64,000 bases of DNA, from positions 248,001 to 312,000 of the forward strand of contig NZ_BTFW01000001.1 in assembly GCF_033242265.1 (NCBI RefSeq), written 5' to 3'. Numbering within the stretch: the first letter of the stretch is position 1; each line of letters starts with the position of its first letter. The stretch comes from Novosphingobium sp. IK01. GTDB lineage: Bacteria > Pseudomonadota > Alphaproteobacteria > Sphingomonadales > Sphingomonadaceae. A model generated the notes under the pieces. That model made no database searches. It saw nothing but the letters and a program-made list of their open reading frames with translations, and was not told the DNA's origin. This document shows, one piece after another, positions 1 to 9,513 of this stretch. Both the position numbers and the translations under genes were made by a program.

Positions 1-420
1 ATTGCTCACCATCGTCAGCACGGCGACATCGTCCTGGTTGTAGACGCGGGTTTCGGCCCTGAAGATGCCCATTTCGGGGCGCGAGCGGCTGCGGCGCTTT
101 TCGAGAACCTCTGTCTCGACGCGCAGGGTGTCGCCCGGATAGACCGGATGGCGCCAGCGCAATTCGTCGATCCCCGGCGAGCCGAGCCCCTGATGGCCGG
201 TGCGTTCCTGCTCCTCGACGATCATCGCCATGGTCATCGCGCACGTGTGCCAGCCACTGGCGGCCAGACGCCCGAAATGGGTCTTGGCGGCTTCCTCGTC
301 CGAAAGGTGGAAGGGTTGCGGGTCGTAGGCGCGGGCAAAGGCGACGACTTCGTCGCGACCGACAAGGCGGCTGCCGAACCGGCTCACCGCGCCCACTTCG
401 AGGTCTTCGTAAAAGCGCAT
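1..420 (-). CDS. MaoC-family (R)-hydratase-like protein, 3' end cut by window
   Basis: The reading frame starts at an ATG whose complement is at 418-420 and runs off the left edge, so the C-terminus is missing (140 codons seen). The translation begins MRFYEDLEVGAVSRFGS and contains FARAYDPQPFHLSDE and ASGWHTCAM. These are the pattern of MaoC/hotdog dehydratases, in which Asp (here in YDPQPFH) and His form the hydratase pair acting on enoyl-CoA thioesters. The gene lies 61 bp downstream of ychF on the same strand and could share its transcript. The exact substrate cannot be told; acyl-CoA hydratase is the family role. Confidence 0.85.
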   Translation of the reverse strand, partial: MRFYEDLEVGAVSRFGSRLVGRDEVVAFARAYDPQPFHLSDEEAAKTHFGRLAASGWHTCAMTMAMIVEEQERTGHQGLGSPGIDELRWRHPVYPGDTLRVETEVLEKRRSRSRPEMGIFRAETRVYNQDDVAVLTMVSN

Positions 421-481
421 GGGGGCAAGGGTGTACCTTGCCCCGTCATTCGTCAACTGCGGATGCTGCGAATTCAGATAT

Positions 482-1582
482 TCACACGTTGAACTTGAAG
501 TGCATCACGTCGCCGTCCTTGACGACATATTCCTTGCCTTCCTGGCGCAGCTTGCCCGCGTCGCGCGCGGCAGCTTCCCCGCCAAGGCCCACGAAATCCT
601 CGTAGGCGATGGTTTCGGCGCGGATGAAGCCGCGCTGCATGTCGGAGTGGATTTCCCCGGCGGCCTCGGGGGCCTTGGCGCCCTGATGGACGGTCCAGGC
701 GCGGGCTTCCTTGGGGCCGACGGTGAAGAAGGTGAGCAGGTGGAGCAGCTCGTAGCCGGCGCGGATCACGCGGTTGAGGCCGGTTTCGGTCAGGCCCAGT
801 TCGGCCAGGAACGCGAGGCGTTCCTCGGTGTCCATGCCGACCAGATCGGCCTCGATCGCTGCCGAGACGACCACGGCTTCGGCGCCTTCGGCCTTGGCTT
901 TTTCAAACACGCGGGCCGAGAGGGCATTGCCATCGGCCGCGCTCTCTTCTTCCACGTTGCAGACATAGAGCACGGGCTTGGCGGTGAGGAGTTGGGCCTG
1001 CGCGAACAGGCGGGCTTCCTCGTCGTCTCTGGGCTGGGTCAGGCGGGCAGGCTTGCCCTCGCGCAGGAGGTCGAGCGCCTGGCCGAGCACCGAGGCCATG
1101 GCCTTGGCTTCCTTGTCGCCGCTGGTCGCCTTCTTGGCGGCGGCGGGGACGCGCTTTTCGAGGCTTTCGAGGTCGGCCAGCATCAGTTCGGTTTCGACCG
1201 TGTCGGCGTCGGACAGCGGATCGACCTTGTTGTCGACGTGCTGGATGTCGTCGTTTTCAAAGCAGCGCAGGACGTGGATGATCGCATCGACTTCGCGGAT
1301 GTTGCCCAGGAACTGGTTGCCCAGCCCTTCGCCCTTCGAAGCCCCACGCACGAGCCCGGCGATGTCGACGAAGCCGAGCTGGGTGGGGATGATCTTCTGG
1401 CTGCCGGCGACCTTGGCCAGCGTGTCGAGGCGCGCGTCGGGCACGCCGACATTGCCCACGTTGGGTTCGATCGTGCAGAACGGATAGTTGGCGGCTTGCG
1501 CCGCCTGCGTCTCGGTCAGCGCGTTGAACAGCGTCGACTTGCCGACATTGGGAAGGCCGACGATCCCGCAACGAAAACCCAT
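482..1582 (-). CDS. ychF: Redox-regulated ATPase/GTPase YchF
   Basis: 366 aa, the normal length for YchF, an Obg-family P-loop NTPase that binds ribosomes and prefers ATP. Seen: G1 loop GLPNVGKS at residues 9-16, G3 region DIAGLVRGASKGEG, and a G4 motif reading NVEE instead of NKxD. That substitution is the known basis of relaxed nucleotide choice in YchF. The C-terminal TGS-like domain includes FFTVGPKEARAWTVHQG and MQRGFIRAE. The frame is open 14 codons further upstream, but MGFRCGIVG is the conserved family start. It is transcribed leftward toward the MaoC-like gene. Confidence 0.97.
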   Translation of the reverse strand: MGFRCGIVGLPNVGKSTLFNALTETQAAQAANYPFCTIEPNVGNVGVPDARLDTLAKVAGSQKIIPTQLGFVDIAGLVRGASKGEGLGNQFLGNIREVDAIIHVLRCFENDDIQHVDNKVDPLSDADTVETELMLADLESLEKRVPAAAKKATSGDKEAKAMASVLGQALDLLREGKPARLTQPRDDEEARLFAQAQLLTAKPVLYVCNVEEESAADGNALSARVFEKAKAEGAEAVVVSAAIEADLVGMDTEERLAFLAELGLTETGLNRVIRAGYELLHLLTFFTVGPKEARAWTVHQGAKAPEAAGEIHSDMQRGFIRAETIAYEDFVGLGGEAAARDAGKLRQEGKEYVVKDGDVMHFKFNV

Positions 1583-1753
1583 CTTCGTGTCCTTGGCTTG
1601 GCGGCCCTGCTTCGATGGGCCCATGCATGGGGGCTGGCGATGGTGGCTGGCGCGCGCGAGGTCAAGGGGGCAGCAGGGGGCGATGGTGGGGTTTTGCCGG
1701 TGGAATCGCGAATCTTCATCGAAGTTTCAGTCCTTCGTGTCAGGATGGCAGGG

Positions 1754-3286
1754 ATGACGCGTGCGATTTTTCTGTTGGCGATGCCGCCGCTGGCGCTTCT
1801 GGCGGCCTGTTCACCAGATCCGGCGGCCCATGCGGCGCGGGCACGCGCGGCGTTCGGGGCGCAGGATTACGCAACGGTTCGGGTCGAGGCGCTGGCCGCG
1901 CTCGATTCCGGGAAATTGCCCGCCGATCAGGGCCGCGCGCTTTTGCGCATGCTTGCCCGTGCGCAGTTGCGTCTGGGCGATGGCGATGGCGCACAGGCCA
2001 CGCTTGCCCGTCTGGAGGACGCCGGCGAGACGGGCAGCGACATGACCCGGATGCGCGCCGAGGCGGCTCTTCTGCGTGGGCTGCCGCGCCAGACGCTTTC
2101 GCTGCTGGGCCGAAGCCACGATGTCGATGCCTGGCGCCTGCGCGCCGCCGCACAGCAGGCGCTGGGCGACAGTGCGAAGGCGCTGGAGGCCTTTCGGGCC
2201 GGGATGGCGGCGGGGGGCAATTTCGAGCTGGCGCGTGACTATGCCCGCTTCCTGATCGCGGCAGAGGATTTTGCCGGGGCGCAGGGGGCGCTGGCGATGA
2301 TGCAGCGCTGGCAACCCGACGGGATCGACACCCTGATGGTCGAGGGACAGTTGCGCGTGCGCGAAGGCCAGCTCGACGCTGCCACGCGCGCCTATGACCG
2401 GGCCATTGCAAAGTACCCGCGCCGGATCGAGCCGCTGATCGAGCGGGCCAATCTGGCCGACATGCAGAACCAGCTCGACCGGGCGATCGACCTGATCGGC
2501 AAGGCGGCGGTGCTTGCGCCGGGCGATCCGCGCGTGCTCGACCTGCAAGTCCAGTTTGCCAGCGAGAAGGGCGACTGGGAAAAAGTGCGCCAGTTGCTTG
2601 GGCCCCACGAGATCGACCTCGATCCGCGCACGCCCAACGGGCTGACCTATGCTGAGGCGCTGCTTCGGCTCGACCATCCCGAGCAGGCGCGGGTGATGTT
2701 TGCGCGCGCACTGCTGCTCTCGCCGCAGAACCCCTATTCGCGCATGATGCTGGCCGAGGCGCAACTGGCGACGGGCGATGCGGAGACGGCCTTGCGCACG
2801 ATCCGTCCCCTTTCGGATTCGCTGCTGGCCGGGCAGCGCGAGCTGGACCTGGCCTTGCGCGCGGCGCGCGCGGCGGGCGATCCGATGGCCGATACCCTGG
2901 CTGCGCGGCTTCAATCGGCCCAGCTCAAGCGTGACGAAGGCCTTGCCGGGGCGGCGCAGGCCGCGATGGCTCGGCGCGACTGGCCCGCCGCGATTGCGGC
3001 CTATTCGGCGCTGCTGGGCGATGGCAGTGATGCCGAAGTGCTCAAACGGCTGGCGGTGGCCTGTTCGAATGCGGGGCGCCATGCCGAGGCCATCGCCTAT
3101 GCCGACCGTGCCTTGCTGATCAGTCCGCGTGACCCGGACATGCTGCATATGGCGGGCCTCGCGCGGCTCAATGCCGGGCAGGATCTCGACACGGCGCGGC
3201 GCCTGCTGGCCCGTGCGAGCGAGGCCGATCCGGCCAACCGCCTGTTCCGCGCCGATCTGGCGCGTGGCGAAGTCGCCACGCGATAA
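1754..3286 (+). CDS. TPR-repeat lipoprotein
   Basis: 510 aa. The N-terminus MTRAIFLLAMPPLALLAAC is a lipoprotein signal with lipobox Leu-Ala-Ala-Cys19, so the mature protein should be lipidated and face the periplasm. The rest is almost all helix-turn-helix pairs of TPR type, for example AIAYADRALLISPRDPDMLHMAGLARL near the C-terminus and ATRAYDRAIAKYPRRIEPLIERANLADM in the middle. Such proteins scaffold envelope complexes or polysaccharide/PEP-CTERM export machinery; no catalytic domain is visible. An ATG three codons upstream (1745) is an alternative start. The frame is open far upstream, but that part lies opposite ychF and is not coding. Function beyond a TPR scaffold is unknown. Confidence 0.85.
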   Translation: MTRAIFLLAMPPLALLAACSPDPAAHAARARAAFGAQDYATVRVEALAALDSGKLPADQGRALLRMLARAQLRLGDGDGAQATLARLEDAGETGSDMTRMRAEAALLRGLPRQTLSLLGRSHDVDAWRLRAAAQQALGDSAKALEAFRAGMAAGGNFELARDYARFLIAAEDFAGAQGALAMMQRWQPDGIDTLMVEGQLRVREGQLDAATRAYDRAIAKYPRRIEPLIERANLADMQNQLDRAIDLIGKAAVLAPGDPRVLDLQVQFASEKGDWEKVRQLLGPHEIDLDPRTPNGLTYAEALLRLDHPEQARVMFARALLLSPQNPYSRMMLAEAQLATGDAETALRTIRPLSDSLLAGQRELDLALRAARAAGDPMADTLAARLQSAQLKRDEGLAGAAQAAMARRDWPAAIAAYSALLGDGSDAEVLKRLAVACSNAGRHAEAIAYADRALLISPRDPDMLHMAGLARLNAGQDLDTARRLLARASEADPANRLFRADLARGEVATR

Positions 3287-3331
3287 GCGCGGCTGCGCGG
3301 AAAACAAATAAGTGCGGCTGGCCGGAAAACA

Positions 3332-3366
3332 AAAACGCCGCCCGGACCAGACCCGGACGGCGTTTT
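3332..3366. terminator. Bidirectional terminator between TPR lipoprotein and PEP-CTERM gene
   Basis: Inverted repeat AAAACGCCG (3332-3340) and CGGCGTTTT (3358-3366), extended inside by CCGG/CCGG pairs, with A- and T-tracts at both ends. It lies between two convergent genes and can end transcription from either side. Confidence 0.8.
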
Positions 3367-3403
3367 CGCATGGCGGCCTCAAGGCGAGGCCGAAAATCAG
3401 GGC

Positions 3404-3805
3404 TTAGCGTCGGCGGCGGCGCACGAAAGCGAGGCCGACGATGCCAGCACCCATCAGGCCGAGCATGCCCGGTTCGGGAACGGCGGTGCCACCGGTCGAC
3501 GAAGAAGTGGTGGTGCCGCCCGAGGTCGACGAGGTGGTGGTGCCACCCGAAGTCGACGACGTGGTCGTGCCACCCGAGGTCGAGGAGGTGGTGGTCCCGC
3601 CCGAGGTCGACGAGGTGGTCGAGGACGAGGTGGTGGTGCCGCCCGAAGTCGACGAGGTCGACGACGAGCTGGTGCTGCCGCACATCGATGCACCGGCCGA
3701 GTGGCCGCAGTTGCAATAGTGGGTGTGCCAGAAAGTGGCGTGCGCGGGCGCGGCGGCAACCGTGGTGGTCAGCGCGGCGGCGAGAATGGCAATCGAACGC
3801 TTCAT
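3404..3805 (-). CDS. PEP-CTERM sorting-domain protein with Ser/Thr/Gly repeats
   Basis: 133 aa. Signal peptide MKRSIAILAAALTTTVAAAPAHA, then a Cys/His-containing segment (HTHYCNCGHSAGASMCG), then about 70 residues of SSTSGGTTT-type repeats, then VPEPGMLGLMGAGIVGLAF followed by five arginines. The last part is a PEP-CTERM tail: Pro-Glu-Pro, a membrane segment and a basic end. Such tails are cut and re-anchored by an exosortase; none is in this window. The start is chosen at the ATG preceded by AGGGGA on the minus strand. Ser/Thr-rich stretches in this class are usually glycosylated spacers of surface proteins. Role unknown, probably exopolysaccharide or biofilm related. Confidence 0.85.
   Translation of the reverse strand: MKRSIAILAAALTTTVAAAPAHATFWHTHYCNCGHSAGASMCGSTSSSSTSSTSGGTTTSSSTTSSTSGGTTTSSTSGGTTTSSTSGGTTTSSTSGGTTTSSSTGGTAVPEPGMLGLMGAGIVGLAFVRRRRR
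3495..3685 (-). repeat. In-gene tandem repeat coding SSTSGGTTT units
   Basis: Within the PEP-CTERM gene a roughly 27-bp unit (GAGGTGGTGGTGCC-GCCCGAGGTCGAC style on the plus strand) recurs about five to six times with small variations and a shorter degenerate Ser-rich version at its 5' end. Such in-frame repeats can expand or contract by slippage without breaking the frame. Confidence 0.8.
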
Positions 3806-3993
3806 GATCTGTCCCCTGTTGGCGATGTGGTTGATAGTCATGGAAGCAAAAGCAGTGCCAAGTGCGGAATTGCGCGCATTACGGTGGTTAACGGCTCCTT
3901 GCCCAAGGGCAGGGTGTAAGCTGTGCCGACGCTTTTGGGCGTAAAAAGCGTTAACCTTTGCAAGGAGATGGCTTTTTTGTCCGGGGGCCGGGC

Positions 3994-4563
3994 TCAGTCC
4001 TGCTGGCGCAGCGCAACGTCGTTCATAAAGCGGGTATCCTCGTGGCGGGCGAGGCGTTCGGCCTCGGCGCCCACCGCGCCCAGCATCGTGATCAGGTCGT
4101 CCTGCTCGGCCTTGGCGAAGGGGGCGAGGACATAGCCGGTCACGCGGTCCTTGTGGCCGGGGTGGCCGATGCCCAGCCGGATGCGGCGGAAATCGGGGCC
4201 GCAGTGCTGGTCGATCGAGCGCAGGCCATTGTGCCCGGCATGGCCGCCGCCCTGCTTCACCTTGACCTTGAAGGGCGCGATGTCGAGTTCGTCGTGGAAC
4301 ACGGTGAGCGCATCGGTCCCGAGCTTGTAGAAGCGCAGCGCCTCGCCCACGGCGCGGCCGCTCTCGTTCATGAAGGTGGCGGGCTTGAGCAGGATGATCT
4401 TTTCGGTACCCAGTCGCCCTTCCTGGACCCAGCCCTGGAACTTCTTCTGGACGGGGCCGAAGCAGTGCATGTCGGCGATGGTGTCGAGCGCCATGAAGCC
4501 CACGTTGTGGCGGTGAAGGGCATATTGCGGGCCCGGATTGCCCAGACCGACCCAGACTTGCAT
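3994..4563 (-). CDS. pth: Peptidyl-tRNA hydrolase
   Basis: 189 aa, usual Pth length. It recycles tRNA by cleaving peptidyl-tRNA dropped from stalled ribosomes. The N-terminus MQVWVGLGNPGPQYALHRHNVGF carries the conserved Asn9 and the catalytic His19 (equivalent to E. coli His20). VFHDELDIAPFKVK supplies the conserved Asp, and GGGHAGHNGLRSI is the substrate loop. An in-frame upstream extension exists, but AAGGAAGG just before this ATG marks the start. It follows rplY on the same strand, a common pairing, but a strong hairpin lies between them. Confidence 0.96.
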   Translation of the reverse strand: MQVWVGLGNPGPQYALHRHNVGFMALDTIADMHCFGPVQKKFQGWVQEGRLGTEKIILLKPATFMNESGRAVGEALRFYKLGTDALTVFHDELDIAPFKVKVKQGGGHAGHNGLRSIDQHCGPDFRRIRLGIGHPGHKDRVTGYVLAPFAKAEQDDLITMLGAVGAEAERLARHEDTRFMNDVALRQQD

Positions 4564-4632
4564 GGGCGAAACCTTCCTTGGTGCGTTCGTGAGGATGGGG
4601 TGCGGGAGGGCCTTTGCCCCGTTCGCGGCCAA

Positions 4633-4668
4633 AAAAGAACCCCTCCTGTGGTCAGGAGGGGTTCTTTT
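4633..4668 (-). terminator. Rho-independent terminator behind rplY
   Basis: Perfect 16-bp stem, AAAAGAACCCCTCCTG (4633-4648) with its reverse complement at 4653-4668 and a 4-nt loop. On the minus strand it is followed by a T-run. It lies between rplY and pth, so pth probably depends on read-through or its own promoter. Confidence 0.9.
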
Positions 4669-4720
4669 GAATGCTCACCTGTCCAAACGGGTTGGACGGG
4701 GAAGGGCTGATCGGATCGGA

Positions 4721-5326
4721 TCAGCCTTCCTTGGTGGTGTCGCCTTCTTCGCTCTTGAGCGCCGAGGGAGCGACGATCGTGGCGATGGTGAAGTCGCGGT
4801 CGGTGATGGCCGAACGCGCGCCAGCCGGAAGGGCGACGTGGCTGATGTGGATCGAGGCGCCCACTTCGAGGCCGGTCACGTCGATCACGATGTCATCGGG
4901 GATGGCATCGGCGACGCAGATCAGTTCGAGTTCGTGACGCACGATGTTGAGCACGCCACCCTTCTTGAGGCCCGGCGAGGCTTCTTCGTTCTGGAACACG
5001 ACGGGCACGTTCACGTGCACTTCGGCGTTCGCAGCCAGACGCAGGAAGTCGGCGTGCTGGGGGCGGTCGTTGACGGCGTGGAAGGCCACGTCCTTGGGCA
5101 GGGTGCGGACGGTTTCGCCGCCGATCGTCAGTTCGACGATCGAGTTGAAGAAGTGGCCGGTGCCCAGCGCGCGGGCCAGAGCCTTTTCTTCAAGATGGAT
5201 GGCAACCGGTTCCTGGTTGCCGCCATAGATCACGGCGGGGGTGCGGCCGTCGCGGCGCAGGGCACGGGAGGCTCCCTTGCCAGCCCGTTCGCGCAGTTCG
5301 GCCGACAGGGTCAGCGTCTCGCTCAT
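4721..5326 (-). CDS. rplY: 50S ribosomal protein L25 (CTC/TL5 type)
   Basis: 201 aa, begins [20 protein letters not shown]. The N-terminal half is the 5S-rRNA-binding L25 domain ([13 protein letters not shown]). The C-terminal half is the extra beta domain of the long CTC form ([20 protein letters not shown]), typical of alphaproteobacteria as opposed to the short E. coli protein. The start is supported by GGAAGG eight bases upstream. The frame continues open upstream, but that stretch is antisense to the next gene and has no family match. Confidence 0.95.
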   Translation of the reverse strand: MSETLTLSAELRERAGKGASRALRRDGRTPAVIYGGNQEPVAIHLEEKALARALGTGHFFNSIVELTIGGETVRTLPKDVAFHAVNDRPQHADFLRLAANAEVHVNVPVVFQNEEASPGLKKGGVLNIVRHELELICVADAIPDDIVIDVTGLEVGASIHISHVALPAGARSAITDRDFTIATIVAPSALKSEEGDTTKEG

Positions 5327-5466
5327 GTTGAATACCTTCCAGTTGGAAATTCTGTTGATGCTCCGCTGCCACGCCTCCAGGGATGACCATGACAGGGAAG
5401 CGGCGGCCCTTAGCGGATCGGGCCGAAAATGCAAGTCCGCAGGTGCGCAGGGGCGGAAATCAGGCG

Positions 5467-6372
5467 CTACTGTATGCGCCGCACCTGCCAGCCCTTGCTC
5501 TGGAGCAGGGTGGGCAACCCGTCGCTGCCCGAGACGTGGGCTGCGCCCACCGCGATGAACGGGGTGGCTCCGTCCTTGAGCATCGCATCGATCTTGCCCG
5601 CCCAGGCCGCGTTGCGCCCTGTCAGCAGGGCCTGATGGAGTTGGGGGTCGGCGAGGAAACCGGTCTGGCTTTCGCGCGCGATGCCCAGATCGTCGCCGCG
5701 CAGCCAGAGCTTGACCATGTCGGCGTCGTCGTCGCGTTCGTCGGCGGTTTCGACCGCGATCTGTTCGAGCAGGGTCTGCTGGGCGCGGGGCGGGAGCGAA
5801 TCGAAGATGCCGAACTGTCCGTCGAGCGTTTCGAGGCCTTCGACCGGCTTGTCGCCGATCAGCTTGCGCAATTGCGGCTCGACCCCGCTCGCCGGGTCCA
5901 TGCCGTCCTTCTGGCCGCCGATGGCCGCGATCTGGAGGGCGACGGCCCAGGATTCCTCGTTCTCGAACTGCGCGTCGGTGAGGTGGAGGGTCTTGTAGGC
6001 CTTGGCCAGCGCGTCGCGGTACTTCATCGCCACGCGCCGGGAGGGCGGGGGCAGGCCGGGGGTATAGGCCAGCCGCGCCAGCGCCACGCCCGCCACATTG
6101 CCATCGAGCGGCTGGGCGATTTCGAGCACGAGGCGGTCCGATGCCGCCAGTGCGTGGTCGATGGCCGGGCGGCGCCAGGCCAGGCCAGCGGGCAGGGCAT
6201 GGACGGTGCCCAGCATCCATCCGCGCGGGCCCGAGGTATCCGAAATTTCCCAGAGCGCCACGCGCGCAGGCAGCGGGGCGGGGGCGGGCTTGTGGCAGGC
6301 CACCAGCAGGCAGGCGGCCATCAGGGCGCACAAATTGCGCGAAAGCGTGCGGGGGAGGGAAAGTTTGAACAT
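5467..6372 (-). CDS. TraB/GumN-family lipoprotein
   Basis: 301 aa. The signal [26 protein letters not shown] has a lipobox ending at a Cys, so a lipoprotein is predicted. The body has the GumN/TraB signature: [12 protein letters not shown] near the start (GTxH), LVLEIAQP, and a C-terminal [11 protein letters not shown]. These conserved His/Glu residues resemble metal-dependent tiki-type peptidases, but activity in bacterial GumN proteins is not established. It is divergent from glyQ, with about 130 bp between them. Family call firm, function unknown. Confidence 0.88.
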   Translation of the reverse strand: MFKLSLPRTLSRNLCALMAACLLVACHKPAPAPLPARVALWEISDTSGPRGWMLGTVHALPAGLAWRRPAIDHALAASDRLVLEIAQPLDGNVAGVALARLAYTPGLPPPSRRVAMKYRDALAKAYKTLHLTDAQFENEESWAVALQIAAIGGQKDGMDPASGVEPQLRKLIGDKPVEGLETLDGQFGIFDSLPPRAQQTLLEQIAVETADERDDDADMVKLWLRGDDLGIARESQTGFLADPQLHQALLTGRNAAWAGKIDAMLKDGATPFIAVGAAHVSGSDGLPTLLQSKGWQVRRIQ

Positions 6373-6506
6373 GGCGTGTGTCCCATGCACAGGACGGGCC
6401 GGGTTGGGAAGTCCTCTCCGGTAAGGCTTTCGTCCCCAAGTCTTCGTCATGCGCGCCTTGCGGGCGGTTGATTTGCGTCGCGCCATCGGCCATGGGCAAC
6501 CAGACC

Positions 6507-7412
6507 ATGGCCGACACTGTATCAAAGCCGCTCAGCTTGCAGGACATGATCCTGCGTCTCCATGCCTATTGGAGCGAGAAGGGGTGCCTCGTGCTCCAGC
6601 CCTACGACATGCGCGTGGGTGCCGGTACGTTCCACCCGGCCACGACCTTGCGGTCGCTCGGTCCCGAGCCGTGGAATGCGGCCTATGTGCAGCCCAGCCG
6701 TCGCCCGACCGATGGTCGCTATGGCGAAAACCCCAATCGCCTCCAGCACTACTACCAGTATCAGGTCATCATGAAGCCGAGCCCGGCGGACATGCAGGAC
6801 CTCTATCTCAACAGCCTGTTCGCCATCGGCATCGACCCGTTGCAGCACGACATCCGCTTCGTGGAAGACGACTGGGAATCGCCGACGCTGGGCGCCTGGG
6901 GTCTGGGCTGGGAAGTCTGGTGCGACGGCATGGAGGTGACGCAGTTCACCTATTTCCAGCAGATGGGCGGCTATGACTGCAAGCCGGTCGCGGGCGAGCT
7001 GACCTATGGCCTCGAACGTCTGGCGATGTACATCCAGGGCGTCGATAACGTCTACGATCTGGCCTACAACAGCCATGGCGTGACCTATGGGCAGGTCTTC
7101 CTCGAAAACGAGCGGCAGATGTCGAAGTGGAACTTCGAGATCGCCAATACCGATGCCTTGTTCGACCTGTTCCGCAAGGCGACCGAGGAATGCCAGAACT
7201 GCCTTGAGGCCAAGCTGCCGATCCCGGCCTATGAGCAGGCGATCGAGGCCAGCCACGTCTTCAACCTGCTTCAGGCCCGCGGGGTGATCTCGGTTCAGGA
7301 GCGCGCGAGTTACATGGGCCGCGTGCGCGATCTCGCGCGCGGGTCCGCCGAAGCCTACATGGAAAAGTTCAAGGACGAATGGGCGCAGAAGTATCCGGGG
7401 TGGAGCGCATGA
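6507..7412 (+). CDS. glyQ: Glycyl-tRNA synthetase alpha subunit
   Basis: 301 aa. The catalytic subunit of the bacterial alpha2beta2 GlyRS. Seen: [59 protein letters not shown], and the motif 3 region [17 protein letters not shown], all hallmarks of class II GlyRS-alpha. Two ATGs five codons apart (6492, 6507) are possible starts and neither has a strong ribosome-binding site; I chose the one giving the usual [13 protein letters not shown] beginning. It overlaps glyS by 4 bases, which implies coupled translation of the two subunits. Confidence 0.97.
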   Translation: MADTVSKPLSLQDMILRLHAYWSEKGCLVLQPYDMRVGAGTFHPATTLRSLGPEPWNAAYVQPSRRPTDGRYGENPNRLQHYYQYQVIMKPSPADMQDLYLNSLFAIGIDPLQHDIRFVEDDWESPTLGAWGLGWEVWCDGMEVTQFTYFQQMGGYDCKPVAGELTYGLERLAMYIQGVDNVYDLAYNSHGVTYGQVFLENERQMSKWNFEIANTDALFDLFRKATEECQNCLEAKLPIPAYEQAIEASHVFNLLQARGVISVQERASYMGRVRDLARGSAEAYMEKFKDEWAQKYPGWSA

Positions 7413-9436
7413 GCATGACCGCAGACTTTCTGCTCGAACTGCGCTCGGAAGAAATCCCCGCACGGATGCAGGCTGGTGCCCGTGCCGATCTGGAAAAGCT
7501 TTTCGTCAAGGAACTCGCCGCCGCAGGGCTCAAGGCCGGTTCGATCACCGTGTGGTCGACGCCGCGCCGTCTGGCGCTGATCGCGCGCGATCTTCCGCTC
7601 GCCACGCAGGCTGTGCGCGAGGAAGTGAAGGGGCCGCGCGCCTCCGCGCCGCCCCAGGCGCTCGAAGGCTTCCTGCGCAAGACGGGCCTGTCGCGTGAAG
7701 ACCTCACCGAACGCGACGGCGTGCTGTTTGCCGTGACCGAGAAGCCGGGCCGTGAAACCGCCGCGGTTCTGGCCGAAGCGATCCCCGCCATCGTGCGCGC
7801 GTTCCCCTGGCCCAAGTCGCAGCGCTGGGGCGCGGCCTCGTTCAGCCCGGAATCCTTGCGGTGGGTGCGTCCGCTCTCGGGCATCATCGCTATTCTGGGC
7901 CAGACCCCGATCGACCTCGAAGTGGGGGGCGTGCGTTCGGGAACGGTCACGCGCGGCCACCGTTTTCATCATCATGGCGATATCACGATCACCGATGCGG
8001 CGATGTACGCGGCGGCCCTGCGTGAGGCTTTCGTGATCGTCGATCATGCCGAGCGCGAGGCACTGGTCCGTGACAAGGCGCGCGCTGCCGCGCAGGATGC
8101 CGGCCTCGTGCTGGTCGACGATGAAGGCTTGGTGATCGAGAATGCGGGGCTCACCGAATGGCCGGTCCCGCTGCTGGGCCGCTTCGACGAGGCCTTCCTC
8201 GACGTTCCTGCCGAGACGATCCAGCTGACCGCCCGCGTCAACCAGAAGTATTTCATCTGCCGCGATGCGGGCGGCAAGCTCGCCAATGCTTTCGTGTGCA
8301 CCGCCAATATCGCGGCGACCGATGGCGGCGCGGCGATCGTAGCGGGCAACCAGAAGGTTCTGGCCGCGCGCCTGTCCGACGCCCGCTTCTTCTGGGAGCA
8401 GGACAAGAAGGTGCCGCTGGCCGTTCAGGCACAAAAGCTGGGCCGGATCACCTTCCACGAAAAGCTGGGCACGCTGGCCGACAAGGTTGCCCGCGTGGCA
8501 GACCTTGCCGAATGGCTCGCCCGCGAAGGCGTGGTGCCCGGCGCCGATCCGGCGCAGGCGCGTCTGGCCGCCGAACTGTGCAAGGCCGATCTGGTCACCG
8601 ACATGGTCGGGGAATTCCCGGAATTGCAAGGCCTTATGGGCGGTTATTACGCCCGCGCCGAAGGTCTGCCCGATGCCGTCGCCGATGCGATCCGCGATCA
8701 CTACAAGCCGGTCGGCCAGGGCGACGACGTGCCTCACGCGCCGGTTTCGGTCTGTGTGGCGCTGGCCGACAAGCTCGATACCCTGCGTGGCTTCTTCGCC
8801 ATCGATGAAAAGCCCACCGGCTCGAAGGACCCCTTCGCGCTGCGTCGTGCGGCGCTGGGCGTCATTCGCCTGATCACCGAGAACGGGTTGCGTTTCGAGG
8901 TGGCCGAGGGCGATCTGTTGGCTTTCTTTGCCGACCGTCTGAAGGTGCAGCAGCGCGAGGCGGGCGTGCGCCACGACCTGATCGACGCGGTCTTTGCGCT
9001 GGGGGGTGAGAGCGATCTCGTGCGCCTGCTGGCCCGTGTCGCCGCGCTTCAGGCTTTCGTTGCTACGGAAGACGGCGCCAACCTGATCGCGGGCTACAAG
9101 CGTGCGGCCAATATCCTCAAGAAGGAAGCGCCTGCTGCCGGCGAACCGGCGCTGGTTGCTCCTGCCGCGCTCGGCTACGAGCCTGAAACGGCTGAAGCGG
9201 CGCTGATGGCGGCAGTCGCTGCTGTCGGCCCGCAAGTCGATGCGGCGCTTGTCCATGAAGACTTTACTGGCGCGATGGCGGCACTTGCCTTGTTGCGCGC
9301 GCCGATCGATGCGTTTTTCGACAGCGTTACGGTTAACGACACGCAGTCTGAAAAACGAAGCAATCGCTTGGCACTGCTTGACCAATTCCGTGCTGCGGTG
9401 CACAAAGTTGCGGACTTTTCGCGGATCGAGGGTTGA
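7409..9436 (+). CDS. glyS: Glycyl-tRNA synthetase beta subunit
   Basis: 675 aa, typical for GlyS, which binds tRNA(Gly) and supports the alpha subunit. It begins [20 protein letters not shown], a diagnostic beta-subunit start. Internal family blocks: [47 protein letters not shown] and [20 protein letters not shown], the last being the HD-like region. The C-terminus is the anticodon-binding domain. ATGA overlap with glyQ. A second ATG two codons on (7415) is an alternative start. Confidence 0.97.
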   Translation: MSMTADFLLELRSEEIPARMQAGARADLEKLFVKELAAAGLKAGSITVWSTPRRLALIARDLPLATQAVREEVKGPRASAPPQALEGFLRKTGLSREDLTERDGVLFAVTEKPGRETAAVLAEAIPAIVRAFPWPKSQRWGAASFSPESLRWVRPLSGIIAILGQTPIDLEVGGVRSGTVTRGHRFHHHGDITITDAAMYAAALREAFVIVDHAEREALVRDKARAAAQDAGLVLVDDEGLVIENAGLTEWPVPLLGRFDEAFLDVPAETIQLTARVNQKYFICRDAGGKLANAFVCTANIAATDGGAAIVAGNQKVLAARLSDARFFWEQDKKVPLAVQAQKLGRITFHEKLGTLADKVARVADLAEWLAREGVVPGADPAQARLAAELCKADLVTDMVGEFPELQGLMGGYYARAEGLPDAVADAIRDHYKPVGQGDDVPHAPVSVCVALADKLDTLRGFFAIDEKPTGSKDPFALRRAALGVIRLITENGLRFEVAEGDLLAFFADRLKVQQREAGVRHDLIDAVFALGGESDLVRLLARVAALQAFVATEDGANLIAGYKRAANILKKEAPAAGEPALVAPAALGYEPETAEAALMAAVAAVGPQVDAALVHEDFTGAMAALALLRAPIDAFFDSVTVNDTQSEKRSNRLALLDQFRAAVHKVADFSRIEG

Positions 9437-9513
9437 GCCCTCGATCCACCTTCCATTACCAGGCGTAATCGGTATTTTCTGCCGACTTCTTGTTCAGGGA
9501 ACGGGCTTTTAAA

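Noticed and set aside
419..1753. Open frame joined upstream to the TPR lipoprotein
   Set aside because: It is antisense to ychF and reads as low-complexity Gly/Ala/Asp text; the lipoprotein signal defines the real start at about 1754.
5327..6547. Long leftward frame continuing upstream of rplY
   Set aside because: It overlaps the GumN-family gene in another frame and is Arg/Pro-rich shadow text; GGAAGG and the family N-terminus fix the start at 5326.
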